DNA of 64,000 nt from Sinonovacula constricta (taxonomy: Eukaryota > Mollusca > Bivalvia > Cardiida > Solecurtidae). The stretch covers positions 20,949,057 through 21,013,056 of the forward strand of contig CM017556.1 in the NCBI GenBank assembly GCA_007844125.1, written 5' to 3'. The position numbers and the translations under genes were made by a program. Below the pieces are notes generated by a model that saw nothing but the letters and a program-made list of their open reading frames with translations, had not been told where the DNA came from and searched no databases. Below are positions 44,103 to 55,435 of the stretch, one piece after another (within the stretch, counting starts at the first letter, position 1; the number at the start of each line of letters is the position of its first letter).

Positions 44103-46150
44103 ATGGCAAAGGCAACAAGATCCAAAACTAAGTTGTATCTTCTTGGAGAACCAGTAACCGTTTGAAAGGGCAGCAAGCTACCATCATTGCGTATGACACT
44201 TGGACTTTTTCTACATCACCAAATTGAACTAAAACAAACAATTAGACAATCATCAGCAGTTACTATTACAGAAATAGCAAAGTTTTGGTTGAAAGCTAGA
44301 CTTCCAATAAAGGATCACCAGAACTGTCAAACTAAGCTTGAAAAAGTTTTCGAAGATTGGAAACTTTTAAAGAAAAACAAAGGTCGAACCAATTCACCAA
44401 CTCAACTTGCAAAAGAGGCAGACTTTGTTTCCAAGCTTGATGATCTTTTTAAAGTTGATCATGCTAACGCTCTTACCAGTCCATTAGTATTACAAGAAGA
44501 TAAGGATTTTTTGCTAGCACAGCGTAAAAAAAAGGAGGAAAAGGATCAATGGTCGGAGTAGATCAAGCGCTAGCTGATGAGGAGAAAAGGGCAACACAAA
44601 GAACAATAGGAATGCAGACAAGAAGACGCAAAATGGAAGAAAGTCAGCAAGCAAGTTGTTCAACAGCTGAGCTTATTTCTTCAAGTTCTGATACAACAGA
44701 TACCAGCTCAGCAGAAGACGGTGACAAATTGGATGAAAAATGTGTAGGGGCTGTTGGGGTGATGTTACTCATGGAGTTAAAAGAAAACGAGGGCAAAAAA
44801 GTGTTATTACACAATAACTTGCAATGACTAGATAGTACTAAAGTATCAGACCAACAGGCTACACTGGTCATTACCGAAACAGCAAAAAGCTTGGGCCAAA
44901 ATGTTAATGAACTTGCTATTAACAGATCCACAATAAGAAGAAACAAATCGGAATTCCGACAAAAGAGAGCTGCAGTAATAAAGGAAAAAAAATCAGAGTA
45001 ATGTTCCTCTTTAGTTCACTGGGATAGAAAGCTTATAAAAGATTTGAATGGAAAGGAAAAGGTTGACAGCCTCCCAGTGTTAGTGACAGTAAAAAATGTT
45101 TTGCAACTACTGACAGTTGCTAAGCTTGAATCTGGGACTGGTGCAGCCCAGGCTGCTGCTGTATTTGAGGCAATTGAAGACTGGGAAATTGGCAACAGGG
45201 TTCAAGCCTTGCGTTTCGATACCGCTAGCTCTAACACTGGTAGACTTGCTAGTGCCTGTGTTCTTCTAATGTGGCAAGTCTTGTAGAAGACATACGACAA
45301 AGCACCATACATTATTCCAGCACGTATCTTGAACAGAAGCTGCCAAGAGACGATTATAAAGAATTCCTCGAACTTGTGATCGTGTTTCTTGGTTCAGCTC
45401 CAGCACGTGGAGTGTCATTCATGTCACCAGGTGCAATGCACAATGCACGTTGGATGTCCAAGGTTAAATACAGTCGCAAAATCTGGATGTTCAAGGCTCA
45501 GTTCAATCTTACCCCTGCAGAAGAACGAGGATTGCATGACGTGTGTGTGTTTGTAGTTCGTGTCTTCTTGAAGGCGCGATTCTAATCACCTCAGGCAGTA
45601 TGTGCACCTTCTAATGACTTACAATTATTGATGTCACTTTTTGAGTATAAATCAATTCATGAAAATATCTCGAAGGCAACAGCACTGAAATTATCCAACC
45701 ACTTATGGTACCTGTCTCCAGAACTTGTCAGCCTGGCGTTTTTTTATTGTGATGTCAGCTCCGCAACAAAACGATGTATGATTGAGGCGTTAAAGATGGA
45801 CGTTGACCAAGATGAACAACATGACCATTTCAAGAAAGATCAGTTGATCTTAAATCACTCCCAGGCAACAACCTACAGGACTTTGTTACACCAAGGTCTA
45901 TGAAACTGTTTCAAATGATGGATAGTCCGCATGACTTTCTCGATGTTGATCCAGACGCGTGATTACAAACAAGCAAGAGAAGCACTGGAGTCCCTAAGAG
46001 TTGTAAATGATCAAGCTGAGCATGTGGTGTTGCTCTGATTCAGGAGTATAGTGGACTGTTCACCAAATATGAAACTCAACTGCAGTTCCTACTGCAAGTC
46101 GTTGAGGAACACCGGAGATTATATCCGGATAGCAGGAAACAAACACTAAT
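44103..46150 (+). pseudogene. Transposase-like gene of the DNA transposon, frameshifted and internally deleted
   Basis: The plus strand carries an ordered series of coding fragments. From ATG 44103 (MAKATRSKTKLYLLGEPVTV) there is a stop at 44163, then continuation to 44561 (ANALTSPLVLQEDKDFLLAQ). A frame change leads to 44549-44827 (MVGVDQALADEEKRATQR), then 44999-45286 (VHWDRKLIKDLNGKEKVDSL; RFDTASSNTG). Next comes 45271-45585 (PRDDYKEFLELVIVFLG; SPGAMHNARWMSKVKYS), then 45628-45903 (LSNHLWYLSPELVSLAFF) and a broken tail near 46080-46150. The order matches a family of large uncharacterised invertebrate proteins that I recall, with GAMHxARWM and HLWYLS as hallmarks. D in RFDT is a candidate first catalytic Asp (inference). 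The stretch expected between RFDT...ACVLL and PRDDYKEF is too short, so about 80-100 residues appear deleted. At least three stops and three frameshifts make it non-functional. Confidence 0.7.
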
Positions 46151-46279
46151 GTGCCCTAAAACTCTGTTCAGTTTTGGTGGAAACTTTAAGACTAAAGTAT
46201 TGTAAACTGTTTGAACAAAAAGTGATGTACAGTTGAAAATAAATTATATATATAAAATATAGACATTTTGTTGATTTTT

Positions 46280-46444
46280 TTACTATTTTTCTGATTTTCA
46301 AGGTCATTGAGCTACCTCTAAATATTAAAATATATTGTTTAAACTTTCCACAAAGTGTTTTCTCATCAAATGGAACACATTTGAGGGGTAAGACTTTTAA
46401 ATATATTGATTTTTGAAAAGTCACCATTTTAAGAGCCACCCTAA
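46280..46444 (-). repeat. Right terminal inverted repeat of the DNA transposon
   Basis: Reverse-complement partner of 43288-43450, diverged with small indels. Ends GAGCCACCCTAA before TGATAA. Confidence 0.8.
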
Positions 46445-46559
46445 TGATAACATGTATTTTGAAGCATGCAATGTTGAAATACTGTATTTGATTTAGACTG
46501 AGCATAATTATTGTGCCATATATATGCCTTAACAAAAATCCAATTTATATTTCCCACAT

Positions 46560-47120
46560 CTGAAAGTCTTGTGGAATGTAATATTCATGATTTGAAATGA
46601 AGCTTTGTCAAAATTCGATGGCTTTCTGGTCAGATTAACTCAGGTGAGGACAATTTTTAATTCACCTGGATGTCAGGTCTTCAGGAGTTAGCAAAATGGC
46701 ATGACTCCTAGAATTATTTCCCTTGACTAGGGCTTTTATTGTATGTAATATTCATGGCTTGTAGTCGAGTTCCGTTACAAATTAGGTGGCTTTCCAAGTC
46801 AATTTCACTCAGGGACCACACCTCTTGTGTATGTTTTTTCCAGGACTTTCACAAAGTGGCAACTACTCCCAGATTTATTTTCCTCCCAGAGCTTTTATTG
46901 TATGTAATATTCATGGCTTGTAGTGAAGTTCTGTTACAGTCTCGTAGCTTTCAAGGCAGTTTCACTAAGGTGACAACAATTCTCATTTTTATATCTTTTG
47001 AGGAAGGAATTTTACAAATTGATAACAATTTACAGATTAATTCTACGTCTGTGGAGCTTTTATTGTATGTAATATTCATGGCTTTCAGTAAGGATCTGAC
47101 ACAAGTGGGTGGCTTTTAAA
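46560..47120 (+). repeat. Tandem repeat of about 165 bp, 3.5 copies
   Basis: TGTATGTAATATTCATGGCT recurs at about 46740, 46898 and 47063, with a diverged GAATGTAATATTCATGATTT near 46575, each followed by a GTTCTGTTACA-like and GGTGGCTTT-like segment. The long plus-strand frame (46739-47119) is a by-product of this periodicity. Confidence 0.75.
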
Positions 47121-47799
47121 GGAAATTCATATAGCGCCTTGTATTGTAGTCATTAAAAAGGCCTTGAGAATTTGTTGGATGTTGATATGGACAAGTTGAA
47201 AGTAAACATGAGGGTTTGTTTCATGATATAAGGCATTTATAAATCTATAGGTCTTTTTGTCTGTGCGGTAGATGCATGCAGGCAGCGCAACCATCAAGGA
47301 CATATATATAATAAACTTAAGGATCAAAATTGAAACTGAAAACACATTATCATTGTTAGCTGATACAAGGAGCTAACATGTTGTTCTTATTAGTGTATGG
47401 TCAGTTTTATTTGTGCTTACATTCTGATGATATTTTTTTGATACATTGTTATTGTTATATATACATGTAGACTGGCAGTTGATATTTTTTTATTTGTTGT
47501 CATGAATGTGTTTGTTGTTATGATAATTATATTGTTATATGACAACAGCTATGACTTATTTTCTAGATAGAATACAATGACTGTATATAGACACAAAGCT
47601 TTTTTATCCACTCAGTAGTTTCTAGGAGTAGATTGTCATTTACATCAGCTTCTGAATGTTGTTTTGTTTTATCCACGCAAAATGTCAAATTACGGTTTGA
47701 CGCTTGCCCACGTGACATATCATTCAACCATTAACAATTTCTTGTGCCAGATAGTTAACTTAAACAACTGTGTACTTTGTCCACTCCCAGCTGTAGTGC
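47121..47799. other. Non-coding stretch
   Basis: A+T-rich; nothing recognised. Confidence 0.4.
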
Positions 47800-47905
47800 G
47801 CCCATGGTATAGTGGAAGTGTCACCAATTTGTAACTCCTCTGACTGCTTAACTTCTCACCGTATGGTTTCAAGTTCCTGTTGGTGTAGAACTTAAAGTGG
47901 GAAGG
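47800..47905 (+). mobile_element. SINE family C, 5' part
   Basis: GGTATAGTGGAAGTGTCACC, AATTTGTAACTCCTCTGACT, GTATGGTTTCAAGTTCCTGT (B-box-like) and ACTTAAAGTGGGAAGGCATG match the head of the copy at 59578. The body is missing. Confidence 0.65.
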
Positions 47906-48504
47906 CATGCAGTAATCATTTTACCTATTTTCTTATGAGTCCACAGGATACACATTTTCTGAAATAATGGGTTCAGTCAAAACTAATGGATCCCTAAATG
48001 GAAGGTATTAATAGCGTTTGTTATTGTAATATTACGTCATCTACCAAATAAATAGCCAGTGTGGTTAAAACATACGTAATTTCTTAGTATGGGACTTTGA
48101 GTCATCAGTACCATTATTGTTTACATACTCTTCCTTGTCACTTACTTTGCCAAAAGGTGCTGTCTGCCATTTAACTGCCGGCAACTTTTGCTTTTTGGAG
48201 GCATCATGAACATATTTTATTGACAGTTTGTATTTGAACAGATGACAACAGCTGTTTAATATGACCCTTTTTATTGGGCCATTTTCCATTGGCCAATCGA
48301 ACCAATCAGTGGATTATTTACAAATGTGACCTTTGTGCATACAGATTTTATCCAGTGCATACATATTTACTACCAAAATGGATCTATGTATTATCCTATG
48401 TTAATTTATAATGCAGATTTCAGATTGATTTTCAAGAGGAGTCTAACTGCATCCACAAGAAGGCACAAATTTGTTATTCTTGAGACTATGATGTAAAATG
48501 TGCA

Positions 48505-48677
48505 TCAGGGACTTGGGTCTCAGAGGTTAAATGATCACAGGTGAAGATCTTCCAGCTGAACTTTGGTGTGCGGGGGGGTTCTTCCCAGACATTTATCCAT
48601 TCCTCCACCGAAACGCAGGACATTGCCATAGTGATCATAATTGGTTGCTGTAATATATTTCAAAAACAAAACAAAAC
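48505..48677 (+). mobile_element. SINE family C, 3' part, decayed
   Basis: GAAGATCTTCCAGCTGAACT, TTCCCAGACATTTATCCATT, TCCTCCACCGAAACGCAGGA, CATAGTGATCATAATTGGTT and a TTTCAAAAACAAAACAAAAC tail. Confidence 0.65.
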
Positions 48678-49453
48678 GAACACTTACTTGTTATAAGTAG
48701 ATGGTGAAACATCTTAGTATGGCAAAATAATGTCAAGAAACTTCCTTTATTTTACCTTTTATTGTATTTACCCTTTACATGCTGGAAACACCATAATTAA
48801 CCCAATGAACATAAACATTCCCCTCATCCTAATGGTGTTTACAGCAATTAATAGGTTAACATGGTTTAGCATTTCTTTGTAGAATTTGCAATATTTGCTG
48901 CGTTGCTCTAATATATCTGGGCACCAATGCATGATAGATGTGTGAAGATGAAAAGAAATTAAAAGAGATTATTTAAACAAACTTTGACATAATAAGAGAT
49001 TTATTCTGTTTTGCAATTGTTGTAGAAATAAAATGCTTATATTGAAACTTTAAGGGACAGGGGTGAAAATAATGTTTATAGATTAAGTATAGATTTTTAA
49101 AAATAATTGATGTGTTTGTATTACTATTAGGCTGGTAAATAAAAAAAAACTTTGGTCTAGAAAATAATGTTCCAAAACATTGACTTTCTCTAATTCTAAG
49201 CAATAGAAAACTTGGCCCAATCACTGAGTTTGTATGTGCCTACTAAAATGAATTGTAAGCCACTGTTGATTTCATTTAAATTCCATTGTTGTGTTTTGTC
49301 ATTACCGTATTGACAATTCTGTGATGATTATTTTATACACACCTTATTATTTTTTCAGTAACTTGTCTTATCTAGTAAAGACCAGAAATTACTCCTCGAT
49401 AGAAGCCTGCTATATTGTAAATAACCCATACTTGTTGTTTATTATTTACTCAC
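48678..49453. other. Non-coding stretch
   Basis: A+T-rich; unsupported short frames only (48973-49224 minus, 49291-49485 plus). Confidence 0.4.
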
Positions 49454-49468
49454 AATCATGTGTAAACA

Positions 49469-49794
49469 CATACCGGACCTGGTAGCGCAATCGGTAGAGC
49501 GTCGGCTCCAGGTACGGGAGGCCCCGGGTTCGATCCTGGGCCGAGACATACCAAAGTCGTTAAAAATGGTAGTGGTATAGCTCCCTTGCTAACGCTCAAG
49601 CAAATATAAGGGTAGTTCCACAACTGGTTGGCCCGGTGTCAGGATAATGTGACTGGGTGTGGTATCATGCCAGGTGTTCATGGCATGCTATACACAGTGA
49701 AGGCAGCACTATATCTGCTTCAAGTGGACACCATCTCCAGATAACTGAAATACTGTTGGTTGGGACGATAAACACAATAAACAAACAATAAACA
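49469..49794 (+). mobile_element. tRNA-derived SINE, family A, intact, with 15-bp target duplication
   Basis: Best family reference in the window. Head GGACCTGGTAGCGCAATCGG (A box), GGTACGGGAGGCCCCGGG, B box GGGTTCGATCCTGGGCC. Body ACCAAAGTCGTTAAAAATGG, CTTGCTAACGCTCAAGCAAA, GTGTCAGGATAATGTGACTG, GTGAAGGCAGCACTATATCT. Tail of (AAACAAT/AATAAACAA) repeats. AATCATGTGTAAACA occurs perfectly at 49454-49468 and 49795-49809. Confidence 0.95.
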
Positions 49795-49833
49795 AATCAT
49801 GTGTAAACAAGGCATATATTGATTACTAATTAG

Positions 49834-50393
49834 CAAATAGTGTAGATCCTGATCAGACATTTCCCAGCAGGGAGATCTGGATCCACACTATTAATTTTAC
49901 TAACCTTGGATCATTTATCTCCCAGCAGGGAGATCTGGATCCACACTATTAATTTTACTAACCTTGGATCAGACATCTCCCAGCAGGGAGATCTGGATCT
50001 ACACTATTTACTAAGCTTGGATCAGACATCTCCCAGCAGGGAGATCTGGATCCACACTATTAATTTTACTAACCTTGGATCAGACATCTCCCAGCAGGGA
50101 GATCTGGATCTACACTATTTACTAAGCTTGGATCAGACATATCCCAACAGGGAGGTCTTGATCTACACTATTTACTAAGCTTGGATCAGACATATCCCAA
50201 CAGGGAAGTCTTGATCTGCACTATTTGCTAAGCTTGGATCAGAGATCTTCCAGCAGGGAGATCTGGATCTACACTATTTACTAAGCTTGGATCAGACATC
50301 TCCCAACAGGGAAGTCATGATCTGCACTATTTGCTAAGCTTGGATCAGAGATCTTCCAGCAGGGAGATCTGGATCAACACTATCATGCTAAAC
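49834..50393. repeat. Tandem array of the palindromic hairpin repeat, about 10 units
   Basis: Units of about 53 or 62 bp, each with TTGGATCAGACATCTCCC-AGCA-GGGAGATCTGGATC, that is, inverted arms ATCTCCC/GGGAGAT around a four-base centre, then TACACTATTTACTAAGC or CCACACTATTAATTTTACTAACC. The long and short unit types are interleaved at the start, and later units carry AACAGGGA(A/G)GTC variants that break the stem. Confidence 0.9.
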
Positions 50394-50639
50394 AGTATAG
50401 GAGTGACCTAAGCAGACTGTTACTTTTATTGCCATCTGAGTACAAACACCACATAGTCTTTGAAAGCTGGCAATTATTCAATGGTTTTAGATTGTCATTT
50501 GATATAAAATATTGATAAAACATTAGGCTGTGTACCATTAATAACCCTTATTTTGCCATATTTTTAATAACCCTGACTAATTCTAAGTTGTCTTTTTAAC
50601 ATCTACTTACATAGGTGCTTTTACATAATTCAAGAGAGT

Positions 50640-50718
50640 ATATTAGCAGCACAAGTGCTGATCTTGGTCCAGCAGTTCCAAGCTGAGCTAACTGATCTGG
50701 ATCTACAGTATTTACTTC
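50640..50718. repeat. Palindromic hairpin repeat
   Basis: AGTGCTGATCTTGGTCCAGC, TTCCAAGCTGAGCTAACTGA and TCTGGATCTACAGTATTTAC. Confidence 0.6.
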
Positions 50719-51289
50719 AGCTAGATTAATTTGGGCTTATAATTAATTTTAATTAAAGCAGGCTAAAAATGAGAGAAAGTTGTTGATTGAATAATTAAAC
50801 AGTGTTTGAACTTGGGTTAGCCGTGTAGAACTCATGATTTAATTAATAGGTTGTATATTGATAGTCAATATTTGTGGAATTGTATTAAATATACGGAATA
50901 TAATTTGATAGTACTTGTAACACCAATAGTTGAAAATATTGACCTGAGTTTCTTTACAATCAATATGAAATATTTATTAATGAGAACAGAGTAATACCGG
51001 TATACATGTATTGTACGATTTCAGTGCCATTTAAAAAAATGTTAAACAGGGAATAAAGAAACAATTGTAATCAATTGACAAAATATGTTTTGCTATTTCC
51101 CGAACTTTTTTAAAAGTTATTTGTATTCCTAAATTTTTTCCAGTGTTGAATTCATTGCAAAAGAATGTCTTAGACCAGATACGAGTTTGTGTGTCACAGA
51201 TTTAAAAAAGCTAGACACTTTATTCCACATCAAAACAAATCTCCAGTAATGGGCTTGGGCATTCAGTATAATTATTTCTCCAACAGAAT
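50719..51289. other. Non-coding stretch
   Basis: Nothing recognised. Confidence 0.4.
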
Positions 51290-51478
51290 GTACAGTTTGG
51301 AACTTTTGGTTCGAGTCCCATTAGGGGAGAAGGACTTAATGTGGGAAGGTCTTCCAGCTGACATGCAGTGCACTGGTATTTCTACCAAGACATTTGTTTG
51401 GGCTCTTCCTCCACCAAGATAGCTGGACATTGCTATAAGGATCATAATTGGTCACTGCAATGTATTTCAAAAACTAAA
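51290..51478 (+). mobile_element. SINE family C, head partly lost
   Basis: TTTTGGTTCGAGTCCCATTA (B box), AAGGACTTAATGTGGGAAGG, TCTTCCAGCTGACATGCAGT, TTCCTCCACCAAGATAGCTG, GATCATAATTGGTCACTGCA, tail ATTTCAAAAACTAAACAAAC. Confidence 0.75.
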
Positions 51479-51724
51479 CAAACTTTTGAAATGCTAATTT
51501 CACTGTCTCACTTTTCTGTTGACAAACATAATTATTGTCACTGCCTAGAATAGGGTTATATCACCAGGCTAGGATTGGCGCCACAAGGTCTTAAATGTAG
51601 TTCTGTAACTACAAACAAAACAATTGTCTTCAATAAACATATATACCATTTGTAAAAAATAATTTGTCTACAAGTTTTTGTTAAGGTCTTTTTAATTCAA
51701 CTTTCCAGATTATGCATTATAAAA

Positions 51725-51860
51725 TCATGGTAGGATGACCATGGTCGAGCATCTAGAGCTGCTGACTTGTAAATCGTCAGCCCCTTTCGGCTTGGATTAT
51801 ATATAGAGCGCCTGGTGTTCTGGTCAGTGTGAGAACTACATGTGATATACGATGTTAAAC
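51725..51860 (+). mobile_element. SINE family C variant, decayed
   Basis: GACCATGGTCGAGCATCTAG, GCTGACTTGTAAATCGTCAG and CCCCTTTCGGCTTGGATTAT resemble the head of the copy at 18755. The B box is eroded. Confidence 0.5.
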
Positions 51861-52389
51861 AAAATTTAATTAAACACATATTTATAAATGTTTGTAAAGG
51901 GTTCATATATCTTGTAAATTTAGAAACCTTCCATAGTTGAAATAATCAAGTCACATATTTTTTATAATTATCTCAACAGAAATATTCTCTCTCTATTCCT
52001 AACCAACCCTCCATTCATGATGGTGGCAAGTTGGGTGATTGTGTGGTTGAGATAATGGCACCATTTATTACATAGATTCGAATGCCATTCTGATATAATA
52101 GTCATAATTTAATGCTCAAGTGACAGAACAATTAATGTCACTTTTGACCCATGGCCAAGATAAAGTGGCACTTTTTAGCTTAAAACGGGGGTGGAAACTA
52201 ACATGGCTGAACTTTACTGGTCATTGACCAGATGTGATGTTGGGTTAATGATAAGGGAATGTAAAAAGTAATTCTGGGATAGGTTTGCATTTTAAAATTC
52301 ACATTTTGCAACTTGCATTTTTTGTAGCATTCCATAATAATTAATAGCTGTTAGCTACAAATATCAGGAAAGGTCACTAGAAAAAGTTC
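51861..52389. other. Non-coding stretch
   Basis: Nothing recognised. Confidence 0.4.
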
Positions 52390-52480
52390 CAGATACTAGA
52401 CAGCCATTATGGCAGATCCTGTGAAAGCTGTCTGATCTGGATCATTGTCTTTTGTCCAGGCTTGATCAGACAGTTTGTGC
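52390..52480. repeat. Palindromic hairpin repeat, decayed
   Basis: GGCAGATCCTGTGAAAGCTG and TCTGATCTGGATCATTGTCT, with outer-arm words CAGGCTTGATCAGACAGTTT. Confidence 0.5.
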
Positions 52481-53439
52481 TTAGAGAAGGCTTGCAATGA
52501 TATGATCAGACATCTAAAAGTGGGTGGTATACAAATTGGTCATTCCATAGAGGTTTCATTTTATTTATGATATAGCAGTAGGTTGAGAGTGGCGTGGTGC
52601 ATTAATTTTGTTAATACTGTGCATAGCTTCTATCTCATTTATTATATGTTAGTAAGTGGGAGTAATCCGTAATATATTTTCTGAGCATGTAATTTTGCTT
52701 TTTATACAGATTGGTTCATTGTGGGTATGATTGCTCAAATAAATATATTTGTGTAATTTTGTTTGCTATGAAAGTTATTTTTGTGATGAATTGTGTATAT
52801 ATATGTAGAAGACTATAAATTGTGTGCATGCAAATAGTGATTTAATAGGATATGGAGAAAAATTGACACTGCTTTATATAAACCTACATAGGCCTCACTG
52901 GAAGTTATTTTAAATAAAGTCTGAGTAAAAAAAAATGTAATATATCCTCTGATGGACATTAATTATTCATGAGGGAAAAAAGGAAAAAAAAAAGATTTAT
53001 CAGAAAGCAAAATGTAAAGATACAGCTGTTATGAAATATAACCCATTTGTTTTCTTTACTCTGTTTCTGAAAATAGCGATTGTTTAACTGTTCAGTGTCA
53101 GGGCTTAGTATAGCATGTGAGAATAATCTTGCCAGGTATTTAAACTAGCTGATGATCAAAACAGATGTTTTCTTTCACAACTATTTTAAGAATCATGAAA
53201 ATGGAGAAGAGATTATCTTGGAGGCAGTAAAATATCCCATAATTCTTAACCAACTCTCTGATGAACAAAAGAGATGGTTTTCTTAAAAACTACTTTAAGA
53301 ATCTTTCCCTAGACGAGTTGTAAAAAGTTGAATTGGACACAACAATATATATATACTTACCTTTCATTAACTTAATTCAACCCAAATCCTTAATTAGCAA
53401 CTAAATCCAAATGTGATGTTAATTATTAGTGACTCAGCA
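52481..53439. other. Non-coding stretch
   Basis: A+T-rich; nothing recognised. Confidence 0.4.
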
Positions 53440-53520
53440 AAATATAGTGCAGGTTTTGATCAGAGAGCTCTCAGCAGAAAGCTGGCTGATCTGGATCTAT
53501 ACACTAGTTGTCTAAGCCTT
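53440..53520. repeat. Palindromic hairpin repeat
   Basis: TAGTGCAGGTTTTGATCAGA, GAGCTCTCAGCAGAAAGCTG, GCTGATCTGGATCTATACAC, then TAGTTGTCTAAGCC. Confidence 0.7.
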
Positions 53521-55364
53521 ATGGATAGGTGATAATTAAGGAGGCTCAGAGTTACCGTATGTTGACATGTTTCTCAGCGTCTTCAATCTAAGAATCAGAA
53601 AAAAGACACTAATGAAAATTTGACAGGAAAATTCCATAGGTTCACTTTAATTCTCTCTGACATTTTCAATAAGTGCAAATATGTACCCATGATAGAAGGT
53701 TTTGTAGAGAATGCTGGGATATATAAATTGTATATTGCATCAAGCAGTTGGAGTAACTTCCCTTATATAGAGCTTGCCTATCCACAGTCTTGTCTCTGCA
53801 TTTCTGAAAACTTTATTAGAAATAAAAGTGTACACAATTTAAGATGGTTCTGTAGAAGGCAGTATGTGAATAACTTTTCATATAATAATACCAGCATAGG
53901 TGATTCTTAACTATAATTTTTACAAGCATACAGATTGTTCAGTTTAATCCTACTTAACCAGAAACTTCTAATTGTAAACTGTAGTAATTAGGCTTTAAGT
54001 TCTGGGACATAATTACTTTAGCTTCTTAATTGAAAATGCTCAAACTGCATGAGAAAAAGGCACTTTTTGTGGGTAAACATGTAAAATAAGCAAATGTGGT
54101 GCTAAAATTGTTCATTATATGCTAATGAGTAGAATAGAGACATTAATATTTTAGGAAGTTTTTGAGAAAAATAAAAAGCTAAAAAATATGATTGCAACCA
54201 GAGGCAGCTGTTAAAACACGCCCCAGCTATTAAATATTACATAAGCCTGAAAATTGGAACTGCCAACTTTGATATCCAGAGGTCTCTGCAGATGTAACTT
54301 CACCACAGAAAATTTAAAATTAGGTTTTCTCATCAACATAATTATATAGTCACATTTTTCTTCTCCTCTTTTATAATAAGAAAGTCTATACCATGTATGT
54401 AGTAAAGTAAGTCAAAGCATTATGTGCATTGTTTTGGTTTAGGCTTATTCTCCACTGTAAGTTTCTCAAAATATGACTGCACTATTAATAGTCAAGGTCT
54501 TCGGTCTTGATTTTCTAAAGTAGCCAAAAGCACAGCGCTCATTTAGTTTTTTTTATTTAAATTATACATGTTTGTCTTCATAACTTTAATGCAATATGAG
54601 TATGTATCTTAAAGATACCTGAGGATCAAGCTTTGAAAGGGTGTATAAGTAAAATGTATAGGTAATATTATATTACTCTTTCTTATGAATCAAAAATTTA
54701 AATAATCTTAACAAGTTACTTGCTGGAAAAAACTATTCATCCCATGCATTCACATAAAAAAATGCCGATGGTGTTTGTAGCAAGAAAAAGATTAAGATCA
54801 TTAAAAGTCTTCTCATTGACAGCAAAGCACATTCTGAAACTCATTATACAGTTTTTATTATTTCTTAATTTAAAATAATACAGAATACAAGTCATCAGAA
54901 TTTCCATATTATTTCAGTTTCCTTCCTGACCTTGACTTTCTGTCAAAAACATTATTGTTTCATATATTTTGTACTTAATATTTGTATTCACTGCAAAAGC
55001 AGAAATTTTTATTTGGTTTTGTTGTTATCTAAAACACTTGTAATGTTAGTAAAATAAATTCACAAATGACTATATAAATTATTCAGTATTTGTTGGATTA
55101 AGAATCTATGCAAATGTGTCTTCCTAAAACTGTGACATTATACTTTATTTATAGAAATTTCAAGGACATTGATGATAATATAATTTGAAAATTTATTTGA
55201 ATTCTGCATGGTGTATATTTTTGTTTGTAATAACATCAGCCACAAAGTACATGAGTGCCATATATTATTTGAGACACATCAATAGGTCACTCTGTCAGAC
55301 AGTCGATCAGACAGACTGTTGGAGACCCTCTGTATGGATTTGTCAGCACTATTTCTAAGCTTAC
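53521..55364. other. Non-coding stretch
   Basis: The plus frame 53620-53910 has no recognisable similarity. No element seen. Confidence 0.4.
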
Positions 55365-55435
55365 AGTCCCTTTAAACACAAATTGATCAAGCCTAGGCAA
55401 AAAGCATAGATCCAGAACAGCCTGCTCCCACCTTT
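55365..55435. repeat. Hairpin repeat, left half only
   Basis: TTTAAACACAAATTGATCAA, GCCTAGGCAAAAAGCATAGA and TCCAGAACAGCCTGCTCCC are the outer and inner left arms; the right arm is absent. Confidence 0.6.

Larger units (their letters stand above)
43288..46444 (+). mobile_element. Terminal-inverted-repeat DNA transposon, 3.16 kb, decayed
   Basis: Begins TTAGGGTGGTCCTTATTTTG and ends, read inward, TTAGGGTGGCTCTTAAAATG. Similarity between the two ends continues for about 160 bp (shared CTTACCC, TGTGTTCCATT and ATATTTAGAGGTAGCTCAAT). TGATAA lies directly outside both ends (43282-43287 and 46445-46450), a 6-bp target duplication. The interior holds an AAT-type microsatellite and a multiply broken transposase-like gene on the plus strand. 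Superfamily not assignable by eye. Confidence 0.85.

Noticed and set aside
44644..44946. Minus-strand 100-residue frame
   Set aside because: Antisense to the transposase-like relic, whose plus-strand fragments are in the expected order.
46739..47119. 126-residue plus-strand protein
   Set aside because: Spans a tandem repeat of about 165 bp; the repeated VIFMA words are unit translations.
49906..50178. Plus-strand 90-residue repetitive frame
   Set aside because: Translation of the tandem hairpin array.
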